In this document: piece after piece, positions 52,601-59,908 of the stretch
Layout of the letters: every line of letters begins with the position of its first letter
Position numbering within the stretch: the first letter of the stretch is position 1
Assembly: GCF_042658845.1 (NCBI RefSeq)
Contig: NZ_JBHSRI010000007.1
Location: 62,001-126,000 of the forward strand
Direction: 5' to 3'
Source of the DNA: Paenisporosarcina macmurdoensis
GTDB lineage: Bacteria; Bacillota; Bacilli; Bacillales_A; Planococcaceae
Length of the DNA: 64,000 nt
Position numbers and translations under genes: made by a program
Notes under the pieces: model-generated
Seen by the model: the letters and a program-made list of their open reading frames with translations, nothing else
The model's database searches: none
Told to the model about the DNA's origin: nothing

Positions 52601-52771
52601 ACCGTACAGGATGAAACTTCGGATGTTTCATGTACATTATTTCCTAAGGACTATGCGCATCACAATCTACTCATTAAAGAGCAAAATGTCATCTCAATTG
52701 ATGGTATTGTCGAATGGAGACAAGGAAGACCACAAATCATTGTCAAAAATATGAAAGCCTTGTCGAAGTAA
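49691..52771 (+). CDS. dnaE: DNA polymerase III alpha subunit DnaE
   Basis: The Gram-positive DnaE polymerase, which extends RNA primers before PolC takes over. 1026 residues, shorter than B. subtilis DnaE (1115). Catalytic aspartates lie in PDIDIDFADHRR near 372, preceded by GPGRGSSASSLVAYSL; helix-hairpin-helix and an OB fold (VVIIGMIEEIRRIRTKKGE) follow at the C-terminal end. The N-terminal PHP domain is present, but its first metal motif reads VYPQVGTSADLLN instead of HLxVHSxYSLL, so the PHP site is degenerate. ATG 49691 follows AAAGGAGGGGAAGGA. It is the distal gene of nrnA-dnaE. Confidence 0.93.
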   Translation: MNPVYPQVGTSADLLNSTIRLEALIPFLQEQQATTVAITNKRLYGVLPFYQAVKKAGLHPVIGLTCQIEISEENNVEVQIYAKSNSGYQNLLKISSALEVKALSALPLKWLQAYKQDCLVVVTTSNQTSLEAMGPILDALKNCLDSHLLGGIERPDGMVDRHENEFIDLCKKRQIQLMATHQAKYVSAKDAFAYEVAQAIANGVKLNDSHRQKPLHEHHYLPTREQWIEWFADHPEWLQQAEQSLQSCRVELVTNHLHMPKFPVPENVLTKDLLREKCINGLETRLVEFNELYKERLEMELNVINQMGYADYFLIVADFMEYAKNNQILTGPGRGSSASSLVAYSLFITHVDPLEYGLLFERFLNPERISMPDIDIDFADHRRHEVIQYVAKKYGNSHVAQIVTFGTLSAKAAARDVARVFGFDSSVLDMISKQLPNKPGISFEEAVNSSHNLKKWIELDSMHQKWFDIVKELEGLPRNASTHAAGVVLSPVPLVDLLPIEEGQDGIYLTQWPMKEVEQSGLLKMDFLGLRNLTILERIRTMIWFDQNKWLDFEKIPLHDKETFKLLQQGDTTGVFQLESDGMRQALRDIKPTHFLDIVAVNALYRPGPMDNIPTYKRRKHHEEKTVYVHPMLEPILKETYGVIVYQEQIMQISSKMAGFSFGESDILRRAVSKKNRQVLDEQRQHFVERAQRNEFTKEEANEVYDLIVRFADYGFPKSHAVAYSLISYQMAYLKVQYPAYFYASLLTAAMGNQEKIMRLIQEVKNHNISLLPPSIHKSSLTFRVENGAIRFGLSAVKGVSNVFLRALMENRKHQKPVWQDVFELAASLSAEQFSRKQVEPLIKAGALDGFGQDRATLLATLDAAVQYAELVRPNVEHDLFDGDVLSFGKPKYVKNTEMPEMIKLQFEREILGLYMSNHPVERWKKELQIQTTSIQDIKNKSNGQAVVIIGMIEEIRRIRTKKGESMAFVTVQDETSDVSCTLFPKDYAHHNLLIKEQNVISIDGIVEWRQGRPQIIVKNMKALSK

Positions 52772-52806
52772 CAACCCAACAAATATTTTGTTGGGTTGTT
52801 TTTAAT
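52770..52806 (+). terminator. Intrinsic terminator of dnaE
   Basis: Stem AACAACCCAACAAA/TTTGTTGGGTTGTT (near-perfect) followed by T residues. Confidence 0.92.
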
Positions 52807-52812
52807 TTTTCA

Positions 52813-52841
52813 TTGCATGATAAGCGATTTTTTTGTATGAT
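52813..52841 (+). promoter_or_regulatory. Promoter of the GntR-accDA operon
   Basis: TTGCAT, 17 bases, TATGAT. It places the transcription start near 52848. Confidence 0.7.
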
Positions 52842-52852
52842 AGGTGATATTG

Positions 52853-52867
52853 AGTGGTCAGACCACT
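52853..52867. promoter_or_regulatory. Palindromic operator for the GntR-family regulator
   Basis: AGTGGTCAGACCACT is a perfect 7-base inverted repeat around one base. It contains TGGT(3)ACCA, the typical core of FadR-subfamily operators, and overlaps the start of the transcript, 30 bases before the regulator's own ATG. Confidence 0.75.
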
Positions 52868-52897
52868 TTGAAAAAAATGGAAGTTCGAGGGATGTAA

Positions 52898-53545
52898 ATG
52901 ACCAATCAAACGACTAAAATGTATTTACAGATCGTTCGTGAACTTCGTCTTCTTATTCAAAAGGAAAATATTCGGCCAGGTGGTAAACTTCCATCTGAAC
53001 GTGAATTAGCGGAGAGACTCCAAGTAGGTAGATCCTCCGTTCGAGAAGCACTGCGCAGCTTAGAGCTATTAGGCTTAATTGAAACTAGACGTGGCGAGGG
53101 TACGTTCTTAACGGATTTTCGTAAACATAAATTAGTGGAAGTATTATCTACTTTTATTTTGCAGGACACAAAAACGGTGGAAGATGTTCATATAACACGC
53201 GAGATACACGAAAAAGAAGCCATCCGTATTGTTGTGGGATCCACAAAATTAAATCAACTACCTGTTTGGGGTAGTTTACTTTTGCAATTACAAGAAGAAG
53301 GAACCATTGTTAGAGAAGATTTAATTCGTGAAATTCTGATTTCAAGCAATAATCGATTGGCATTAAAAATGTGGTTTTTACTAAAGCAATATGGAGATGA
53401 ACCTTTTCAAGGTAATTCGGAAATTGAAGAAAACCATCATATACAACAGCTCTTAATGGCTATAATCGATGGAGAAATTGAACAAGCTATTCGCTCATAT
53501 ACTGGCTGGATAGCTTGGTTATCACAAGGGAGAGATATTACATGA
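52898..53545 (+). CDS. FadR-subfamily GntR transcription regulator
   Basis: A 215-residue regulator. Residues 8-75 are a GntR winged helix with the usual signature GGKLPSERELAERLQVGRSSVREALRSLELLGLIETRRGEGTFL. The C-terminal all-helical part is short and FCD-like but without a clear metal-binding histidine set, so the effector (an acyl-CoA or organic acid) is unknown. The gene overlaps accD by four bases (ATGA), which couples their translation. With the palindrome before it, autorepression and control of accDA are inferred. B. subtilis lacks this arrangement; there malS (ytsJ) precedes accDA. Confidence 0.88.
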   Translation: MTNQTTKMYLQIVRELRLLIQKENIRPGGKLPSERELAERLQVGRSSVREALRSLELLGLIETRRGEGTFLTDFRKHKLVEVLSTFILQDTKTVEDVHITREIHEKEAIRIVVGSTKLNQLPVWGSLLLQLQEEGTIVREDLIREILISSNNRLALKMWFLLKQYGDEPFQGNSEIEENHHIQQLLMAIIDGEIEQAIRSYTGWIAWLSQGRDIT

Positions 53546-54411
53546 TTCGAGATATATTTTCAAGAAACCGTAAAAGTAAATATACGACGATTCCTAACAA
53601 TGCGTCGAAAACAGATGTTCCTGAAGGCATCATGACAAAATGTCCAGAATGTAAACATATTGGCTTAACTAAAGACTTAATGAAAAATAAAAAAGTTTGT
53701 CCAGGTTGCGAGCATCATTACAAAATGACGGCAAATGAACGAGTGGCCATCTTCCTTGATGAAGATTCTTTTGCTTCAATGGATGATCATTTACAAACCG
53801 TCAATCCGCTTAACTTCCCAGGCTATACAGATAAAATTAAATTGGATAGTGCAAAAACCGGATTAAATGAAGCGGTATTGACTGGTACAGGATTACTGGA
53901 TGGACGTAAGGTCGTCGTGGCTATTATGGACGCTCACTTCCGTATGGGGTCAATGGGGTCCGTAGTGGGTGAGAAAATCACACGTGGTGTGGAAGAAGCA
54001 ACAAAGCAAGGTGTACCATTCATTATCTACACAGCTAGTGGTGGGGCTCGAATGCAAGAAGGTGTTCTGTCGTTAATGCAAATGGCTAAAACGAGTGTTG
54101 CGCTTAAACGACACAGTGAAAAAGGTCATCTGTTTATTTCTATTTTGACGCATCCGACAACGGGTGGTGTATCTGCAAGTTTTGCTTCTATTGGAGATAT
54201 CAATTTAGCAGAACCCAAAGCATTGATTGGTTTTGCAGGTCGACGTGTTATTGAACAAACAGTTAGAGAAAAACTTCCAGAAGATTTTCAAACAGCTGAG
54301 TTTTTATTAGCACATGGTCAACTTGATGCAGTCGTTCATCGTTGTAAAATGAAAGAAACGGTTTCGACACTTGTCAAACTTCATTCGAAAGGAGATCAAA
54401 CAAATGGTTAA
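53542..54411 (+). CDS. accD: Acetyl-CoA carboxylase carboxyltransferase beta subunit
   Basis: A 289-residue subunit of the carboxyltransferase that transfers the carboxyl group from biotin to acetyl-CoA, giving malonyl-CoA for fatty acids. The zinc ribbon is visible as CPECKHIG...CPGCEHHYK (residues 33-56), followed by the crotonase-like core (MDAHFRMGSMGSVVGEKITRG, ASGGARMQEG). The ATG at 53542 overlaps the TGA of the GntR gene and has AAGGGAGAG before it. accA overlaps its last eight bases, so the three genes are tightly coupled. Confidence 0.96.
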   Translation: MIRDIFSRNRKSKYTTIPNNASKTDVPEGIMTKCPECKHIGLTKDLMKNKKVCPGCEHHYKMTANERVAIFLDEDSFASMDDHLQTVNPLNFPGYTDKIKLDSAKTGLNEAVLTGTGLLDGRKVVVAIMDAHFRMGSMGSVVGEKITRGVEEATKQGVPFIIYTASGGARMQEGVLSLMQMAKTSVALKRHSEKGHLFISILTHPTTGGVSASFASIGDINLAEPKALIGFAGRRVIEQTVREKLPEDFQTAEFLLAHGQLDAVVHRCKMKETVSTLVKLHSKGDQTNG

Positions 54412-55357
54412 AACACTTCCTTTTGAAGAACCAGTCGTTCAACTACGCGATAAAATTAGTGAACTAAAAGACTTTACTTCAAACGCAGAGGTCGATTTAT
54501 CGACTGAAATTCAACATTTAGAAGATCGACTTGAAAAACTAGAGAATGATATATATATCAATATGCAACCGTGGGACCGCGTTCAAGTCGCGAGACATCC
54601 AGAACGCCCGACAACACTAGATTACATTAGCGCCATTTTCACTGACTTCATCGAACTTCACGGAGATCGATCTTATGGAGACGACGCTGCCATAGTTGGG
54701 GGCATCGCGGCATTAAACGGATTACCGATTACGATTATCGGTCATCAACGTGGAAAAGACACGAAAGAAAATATCCGACGTAATTTCGGTATGCCACATC
54801 CAGAAGGCTATCGAAAAGCACTACGATTGATGAAACAAGCTGAAAAATTTGGCCGTCCAATTATTTGTTTTATCGATACGAAGGGTGCTTACCCAGGGAA
54901 AGCAGCTGAAGAACGAGGACAAAGTGAAGCAATTGCACGTAATCTTTTTGAAATGGCCGGTTTAAAAGTACCTGTTATTAGTGTGGTTATTGGAGAAGGT
55001 GGAAGTGGTGGGGCGTTAGCATTAGGAGTTGCCAACCACATTCATATGCTAGAAAACTCAACTTACTCTGTCATTTCGCCTGAAGGGGCTGCATCAATAT
55101 TATGGAAAGATCCAGCACTTGCCAAACAAGCTGCTGAAGCAATGAAAATCACAGCGCCAGATTTAAAACAAATGGGCATTGTGGATGAAATAATACAAGA
55201 AACTACTGGTGGAGCTCACCGAGACGCAAAACAACAAGCAATCTTCTTAAAAGAAGCATTGGAACGCTCACTAAATTCACTAAGCAAACTAAGTGAAGAT
55301 GAATTGGTTGATGATCGTTATAATAAATTTAAAGCAATCGGTGAATTCACAGAATGA
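54404..55357 (+). CDS. accA: Acetyl-CoA carboxylase carboxyltransferase alpha subunit
   Basis: A 317-residue partner of AccD. Typical motifs: GDRSYGDDAAIVGGIA, IGHQRGKD, NFGMPHPEGYRKALR, DTKGAYPGKAAEERGQSEAIA and GEGGSGGALALG. The ATG at 54404 is inside the end of accD, with AAAGGAG eight bases upstream; a longer open frame from 54371 is not needed. It is the last gene of the operon, before a strong terminator. Confidence 0.96.
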   Translation: MVKTLPFEEPVVQLRDKISELKDFTSNAEVDLSTEIQHLEDRLEKLENDIYINMQPWDRVQVARHPERPTTLDYISAIFTDFIELHGDRSYGDDAAIVGGIAALNGLPITIIGHQRGKDTKENIRRNFGMPHPEGYRKALRLMKQAEKFGRPIICFIDTKGAYPGKAAEERGQSEAIARNLFEMAGLKVPVISVVIGEGGSGGALALGVANHIHMLENSTYSVISPEGAASILWKDPALAKQAAEAMKITAPDLKQMGIVDEIIQETTGGAHRDAKQQAIFLKEALERSLNSLSKLSEDELVDDRYNKFKAIGEFTE

Positions 55358-55389
55358 GGATGCGATAGTCGCATCCTTTTTTTTTTTAC
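55355..55389 (+). terminator. Intrinsic terminator of the accDA operon
   Basis: Stem AGGATGCGA/TCGCATCCT followed by eleven T residues. Confidence 0.93.
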
Positions 55390-55401
55390 TAACAATGAGT
55401 A

Positions 55402-55429
55402 TTCAAAAGTGGTAATGTGTTTATATGAT
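55402..55429 (+). promoter_or_regulatory. Promoter of pfkA-pyk
   Basis: TTCAAA, 16 bases, TATGAT, 22 bases before the pfkA ATG. Confidence 0.5.
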
Positions 55430-55451
55430 TAGGTTAAGGAGGGACACTCAA

Positions 55452-56411
55452 ATGAAAAGAATCGGTGTTTTAACAAGTGGTGGAGATGCGCCGGGTATGA
55501 ATGCAGCTGTGCGTGCAGTAGTCAGAAAAGCAATCTATCACGACCTAGAAGTAATGGGTATTTATAATGGCTATCAAGGCTTGATAGATGGAAAAATTGA
55601 ACAACTTGATTTAGGCTCAGTTGGAGATATCATTCAACGGGGTGGTACTAAGTTATATTCAGCAAGATGTCTTGAATTTAAGACGGAAGAAGGGCAATTA
55701 AAAGCCATTGAACAAATGAAAAAACATGGTATTGAAGGCTTAGTAGTGATTGGTGGAGATGGATCTTACCGTGGAGCAATGGCTTTAACTGCTAAAGGTT
55801 TTCCATGCATCGGTGTACCAGGCACAATTGACAATGATATTCCGGGCACTGATTATACGATTGGTTTTGATACAGCACTAAATACGGTGATTGATGCAAT
55901 TGATAAAATCAGAGACACCGCTACTTCTCATGAACGCACATTTATCATCGAAGTAATGGGACGCGATGCGGGTGATTTGGCTTTATGGGCAGGTTTAGCT
56001 GGTGGAGCAGAAACGATTGTCATTCCTGAGGAACCGTTCGATTTACCCGATATATTAGCTCGACTTCGCAGTGGTCATGAACGTGGGAAAAAACATAGCA
56101 TTATTATTGTCTCTGAAGGCGTAATGAATGCCAATGAGTTCTCGAAATTATTAAAAGATCATGCCAATATTGAAACGAAGGTTTCCGTCCTAGGACATAT
56201 TCAACGCGGGGGTTCGCCAACCGGTCGTGACCGTGTTTTAGCTAGTCTTTTTGGAGCTCGAGCAGTTGAGATGTTGATGGAAGGTCAAGGAGGACTTGCC
56301 ATTGGCATGCGCAATCATCAAGTGGTAGACTATTCTATGACAGAAGCTTTCGATGGAAAGCATATTGCGGATTTATCTATGTATAAACTATCAAAAGAAT
56401 TAGCCATTTAG
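55452..56411 (+). CDS. pfkA: 6-phosphofructokinase
   Basis: A 319-residue ATP-dependent phosphofructokinase, the committed step of glycolysis. Motifs: GVLTSGGDAPGMNAAVRA, GGDGSYRGAMAL, PGTIDNDIPGTDYTIGFDTA and VLGHIQRGGSPTGRDR. Length matches B. subtilis Pfk (319). ATG 55452 follows AAGGAGGGACACTCAA. pyk starts 19 bases after its stop, giving the conserved pfkA-pyk operon. Confidence 0.97.
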   Translation: MKRIGVLTSGGDAPGMNAAVRAVVRKAIYHDLEVMGIYNGYQGLIDGKIEQLDLGSVGDIIQRGGTKLYSARCLEFKTEEGQLKAIEQMKKHGIEGLVVIGGDGSYRGAMALTAKGFPCIGVPGTIDNDIPGTDYTIGFDTALNTVIDAIDKIRDTATSHERTFIIEVMGRDAGDLALWAGLAGGAETIVIPEEPFDLPDILARLRSGHERGKKHSIIIVSEGVMNANEFSKLLKDHANIETKVSVLGHIQRGGSPTGRDRVLASLFGARAVEMLMEGQGGLAIGMRNHQVVDYSMTEAFDGKHIADLSMYKLSKELAI

Positions 56412-56430
56412 CGTTAGAGAGGATATAAAA

Positions 56431-58191
56431 ATGAGAAAAACAAAAATCGTATGTACAATTGGTCCAGCAAGTGAATCTCCAGAAATGTTAGAACAATTAA
56501 TTGAAGCAGGAATGAATGTTGCGCGCTTAAACTTTTCCCACGGAAATCATGAAGAGCATGGGATACGTATTAAACGTATTCGTGAAGCTTCTAAAAAAAC
56601 AGGGAAAATCGTTGGTATTCTTTTAGATACTAAGGGCCCTGAAATTCGTACTCATCAAATGGAAAATGATGCGATAGAGTTAGTATCCGGTCAAGCTTTA
56701 GCTATTTCGATGACTGAAGTTTTAGGGACGAATGAGATGTTCTCCATTTCATATGGTCAATTAATTGAAGATGTTCGTGAAGGATCTGTTATTTTATTAG
56801 ATGATGGATTGATTGAACTTCGAGTATCTAGTGTAGATCAAGCAGCAGGTTTGATTCATACAGTAGTATACAATGCGGGCACATTGAAAAATAAAAAAGG
56901 GGTTAATGTACCTGGTGTTTCTGTACAACTCCCGGGAATTACTGAAAAAGATGCACAAGACATTTTATTCGGCATTGAACAAGATGTGGATTTTGTTGCA
57001 GCTTCATTTGTTCGTCGTGCAAAAGATGTGATGGAAATTCGTGAATTGCTTGAAAAGAATAATGGCGGACATATTCAAATCATCCCGAAAATTGAGAACC
57101 AAGAAGGTGTCGATAATATTGATGCCATCATTATGGTATCTGACGGATTGATGGTAGCTCGTGGAGACTTAGGGGTAGAAATACCAGCAGAAGAAGTTCC
57201 TTTAGTTCAAAAAAGTTTAATCAGCAAATGTAACGAAGCTGGAAAACCAGTAATAACTGCAACTCAAATGTTAGATTCCATGCAACGCAATCCACGCCCT
57301 ACACGTGCAGAAGCGAGTGATGTCGCAAATGCAATCTTTGATGGGACAGATGCAATTATGTTGTCTGGTGAAACAGCAGCAGGTATGTACCCAGTCGAGT
57401 CTGTTATAACGATGGTCAAAATCTCAGTTCGCACAGAAGATGCACTTGACTACAGAGCGATTGTCTCTGCGAAAAGTAAGAGTAAAGAAGTTACAATGAC
57501 AGATGCGATCGGTCAAGCAGTCGCACATACGTCGATTAATCTAAGAGCCAAAGCAATTATTGCGCCTACTGAAAGTGGTCACACAGCTAAAATGATTTCG
57601 AAATATCGACAAGGTGCTCCAATCATTGCTGTTACTTCTACTGAAAGACCATCACGTAAACTAACATTAGTTTGGGGCGTTTATCCGATTGTTGGATCTA
57701 AAGTGGGTTCTACGGATGAAATATTAGAGCTTTCGGTTGAAGAAAGTTTAAAACATAACTATGTAAAACATGGTGATTTAGTCATTATTACTGCAGGTGT
57801 GCCAGTTGGAGAAGCGGGTACAACGAACTTAATGAAAGTTCATATGATTGGTGATATTGCAGCTAAAGGACAAGGCATCGGGAAAATGGTTGCCTTTGGA
57901 CGCACAGTTGTTGCTAATAATGCAGAAGAGCTAAATAACATTGATACAACTGGTGCTATAATTGTTACGATTGGTTCTGATCGTGAAATGATGCCTGCCA
58001 TTAACAAATGTGCTGGACTCATCACTGAAGAAGGCGGACTAACTAGTCACGCTGCTGTCGTGGGATTAAGTCTTGGCATACCAGTAATTGTTGGTGTGAA
58101 AAATGCAACTATTCTAATTGAAAATGGTCAAGATGTCACGATGGATGCTGAATCCGGTGTGATCTATCAAGGCCATGCAAGTGTTTTATAA
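56431..58191 (+). CDS. pyk: Pyruvate kinase with C-terminal PEP-utiliser domain
   Basis: A 586-residue enzyme that makes pyruvate and ATP from phosphoenolpyruvate. The catalytic barrel is complete: TIGPASESPEML, NVARLNFSHG, LLDTKGPEIRT and MVARGDLGVEIP, GKPVITATQMLDSM. Beyond the regulatory domain, residues about 480-586 are the extra PEP-utiliser-like domain found in Bacillus and Geobacillus enzymes (GLITEEGGLTSHAAVVGLSLGIPVIVG). Operon partner of pfkA. A terminator-like hairpin follows at 58271. Confidence 0.97.
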   Translation: MRKTKIVCTIGPASESPEMLEQLIEAGMNVARLNFSHGNHEEHGIRIKRIREASKKTGKIVGILLDTKGPEIRTHQMENDAIELVSGQALAISMTEVLGTNEMFSISYGQLIEDVREGSVILLDDGLIELRVSSVDQAAGLIHTVVYNAGTLKNKKGVNVPGVSVQLPGITEKDAQDILFGIEQDVDFVAASFVRRAKDVMEIRELLEKNNGGHIQIIPKIENQEGVDNIDAIIMVSDGLMVARGDLGVEIPAEEVPLVQKSLISKCNEAGKPVITATQMLDSMQRNPRPTRAEASDVANAIFDGTDAIMLSGETAAGMYPVESVITMVKISVRTEDALDYRAIVSAKSKSKEVTMTDAIGQAVAHTSINLRAKAIIAPTESGHTAKMISKYRQGAPIIAVTSTERPSRKLTLVWGVYPIVGSKVGSTDEILELSVEESLKHNYVKHGDLVIITAGVPVGEAGTTNLMKVHMIGDIAAKGQGIGKMVAFGRTVVANNAEELNNIDTTGAIIVTIGSDREMMPAINKCAGLITEEGGLTSHAAVVGLSLGIPVIVGVKNATILIENGQDVTMDAESGVIYQGHASVL

Positions 58192-58270
58192 AAAGCTTCA
58201 CTTATAGAGGTTGTTTAAAGAGTCTCTATTAGGCTATTTTGCTAATTTTTGAACACGATTAAATACAAAA

Positions 58271-58303
58271 TGCCTCAACGCAGCAGTGTTGAGGCCATTT
58301 TTT
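58271..58303 (+). terminator. Probable terminator of pfkA-pyk, overlapping the fxsA leader
   Basis: Stem TGCCTCAAC/GTTGAGGC(C)A, then ATTTTTTC. It stops only about 16 bases before the fxsA start, so fxsA may be expressed by read-through. Confidence 0.75.
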
Positions 58304-58318
58304 CAGGAGATGACGGAG

Positions 58319-58702
58319 ATGAAATGGTTAGCATTAATCTTTATCGTTGTTCCTGTCCTCGAAATTGGTATTTTATTATGGTCTGGGAATACATTTGGAT
58401 TGTTACCGACCATCTTAATCATTCTGGGAACAGGAATTTTAGGTGCATTTTTAGCGAAAAAACAGGGCTTAAAAGCGATACGTGATGTCCAAATTCAGAT
58501 GAAAAATTTCGAAGCACCTGGGGATGCCATGGTCAATGCATTGTTTATCTTTGCAGGAGGATTATTATTGTTATCACCAGGCTTTGTAACGGATTTATTT
58601 GGTTTCTTGTTTTTGTTTTCACCAACAAGACAGCTATTTAAGCCGATAGTTTATAACTGGATTCGTTCAAAAATGAAAAAAGGGCAAATCATTGTGATGT
58701 AA
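58319..58702 (+). CDS. fxsA: FxsA-family membrane protein
   Basis: A 127-residue membrane protein with three to four hydrophobic segments, beginning WLALIFIVVPVLEIGILLWSG. FxsA-like features are the ILGTGILGAFLAKKQG loop and the GGLLLLSPGFVTDLFGFLFLF segment. In E. coli FxsA blocks phage T7 exclusion by plasmid F; in Bacillales (YtzA) the role is unknown. ATG 58319 is chosen, with AGGAG nine bases upstream. Its 3' end overlaps the convergent ytvI gene by 14 bases. Confidence 0.85.
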   Translation: MKWLALIFIVVPVLEIGILLWSGNTFGLLPTILIILGTGILGAFLAKKQGLKAIRDVQIQMKNFEAPGDAMVNALFIFAGGLLLLSPGFVTDLFGFLFLFSPTRQLFKPIVYNWIRSKMKKGQIIVM

Positions 58703-59648
58703 ACCACTTATGTTGTCTGAAATGGACAGCTGCAAGTAATAGAAATGGGCTAAGTAATATCCCAGGAACTCCAAACAGTAATAATGAACAAGCGCTAATG
58801 AAAAATACATGCACTGCACGAATATGCATGGTATTTGCCCATAAAAACGACTCGAATAGTTGTCTAGTTAATAAGATAAATGCATACAGAAGAATGATGA
58901 TAATCCCGAGGGTTGTTTGCTTCGTTAACACGAAAAAAACAGCCATCGGGATTAAAATTATGCCTGTCCCTAAAAAAGGCAATGCATCAGCAAAAGAAAT
59001 TAAAAACGCTAATCCGATCGGTGAAGAAAATTTAAGGGCATAAAAACCTATGCACAGTTGCAAGAAGGTCATCAAAAACAACAAAACTTCTACTTTCGTA
59101 AACTTTTCAAAAAGATCCGTTGCTTTTAAAAATAAGGGCTTTATAGTCTTACGCATATTGGATGGGATATAAATGAAAAACCAAGTGCGCGATTTTAAAG
59201 ACTCTTGCAATGCGAAAAAGAGGGCAACTAAAAATACGAAGGTTTCTATGAATTGAGCTGGTAGGTGCTGAATGAATAAAGTGATTCTTCTAAGTAAGCT
59301 TTCACTCACCATAGACAATGCATCAATGACAGATTGCCAATTTACCCTATTTGTTCTCAGGAGTAATTGTAATTCTTCTAAATGGAATCGTAATGGATAT
59401 ATTAATTCAAAAAGTTCTTTTACGACCATTGTAGCCCCCAGTATGAGGGATGCTAACAAGGTGATCTCAAATAACAAAACAGTTATCCATCTAGGTAATC
59501 GGGTTGCTTTATGTAACCTATAGACAATCGGATGCAAAAAATACGCTAGTAGTATGGCGATGGTAACAGGGTAAATCAGCCATGTAAGAATTAGGATAAC
59601 AGCTACAGGGACCCATTTCTTTAGAAAAATCGCTACGTTTTCATGCAC
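58689..59648 (-). CDS. ytvI: AI-2E family transporter-like membrane protein YtvI
   Basis: A 319-residue membrane protein with about seven to eight hydrophobic segments. The arrangement LPFLGTGIILIPMAVFFVLT and GVPGILLSPFLLLA near the end is typical of the AI-2E/UPF0118 (YtvI) family. The substrate is unknown in Bacillales; the family includes ion and signal exporters. GTG 59648 follows GGAGGTAGAAAA; frames further upstream are open but lack a ribosome site. It is shorter than B. subtilis YtvI (371). Confidence 0.85.
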   Translation of the reverse strand: MHENVAIFLKKWVPVAVILILTWLIYPVTIAILLAYFLHPIVYRLHKATRLPRWITVLLFEITLLASLILGATMVVKELFELIYPLRFHLEELQLLLRTNRVNWQSVIDALSMVSESLLRRITLFIQHLPAQFIETFVFLVALFFALQESLKSRTWFFIYIPSNMRKTIKPLFLKATDLFEKFTKVEVLLFLMTFLQLCIGFYALKFSSPIGLAFLISFADALPFLGTGIILIPMAVFFVLTKQTTLGIIIILLYAFILLTRQLFESFLWANTMHIRAVHVFFISACSLLLFGVPGILLSPFLLLAAVHFRQHKWFTSQ

Positions 59649-59758
59649 TTTTCTACCTCCATAATGATGTTTTTTAGTCCTTATGCTGTTTATATCGTTT
59701 AGACAGAATATTTCTGCTTTGCGACAAAATATCATGTTTTTTGTGAAAGTTTTTAAAA

Positions 59759-59772
59759 ATCGAGCGTTTTCA
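59759..59772. promoter_or_regulatory. cre-like CcpA site before citZ
   Basis: On the minus strand TGAAAACGCTCGAT matches 11 of 14 positions of the cre consensus TGWAANCGNTNWCA. It abuts the -35 box of the citZ promoter. citZ is CcpA-repressed in B. subtilis. Confidence 0.5.
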
Positions 59773-59801
59773 TTCACAATTAAGTCAAAATTGATTATAA
59801 T
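59773..59801 (+). promoter_or_regulatory. Promoter of citZ
   Basis: TTCACA, 17 bases, TATAAT. Confidence 0.75.
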
Positions 59802-59835
59802 GACATAGTAAGCGTTTAATTAAAAGGGTTCATAT

Positions 59836-59869
59836 GAGCAGATGAGCCATCATTCTGCGTTTTTTTTTG
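59836..59869 (+). terminator. Attenuator-like hairpin in the citZ leader
   Basis: GCAGATGA...TCATTCTGC forms an imperfect stem followed by nine T residues, between the citZ promoter and its ATG. It could terminate transcripts prematurely. Confidence 0.55.
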
Positions 59870-59908
59870 TGATATGATGAATTTCAAACAGAAGAAGGAG
59901 CGATATAC

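Noticed and set aside
58249..58485. Second plus-strand frame overlapping fxsA
   Set aside because: It lies in another frame over the FxsA coding region and shows no membrane or domain pattern.
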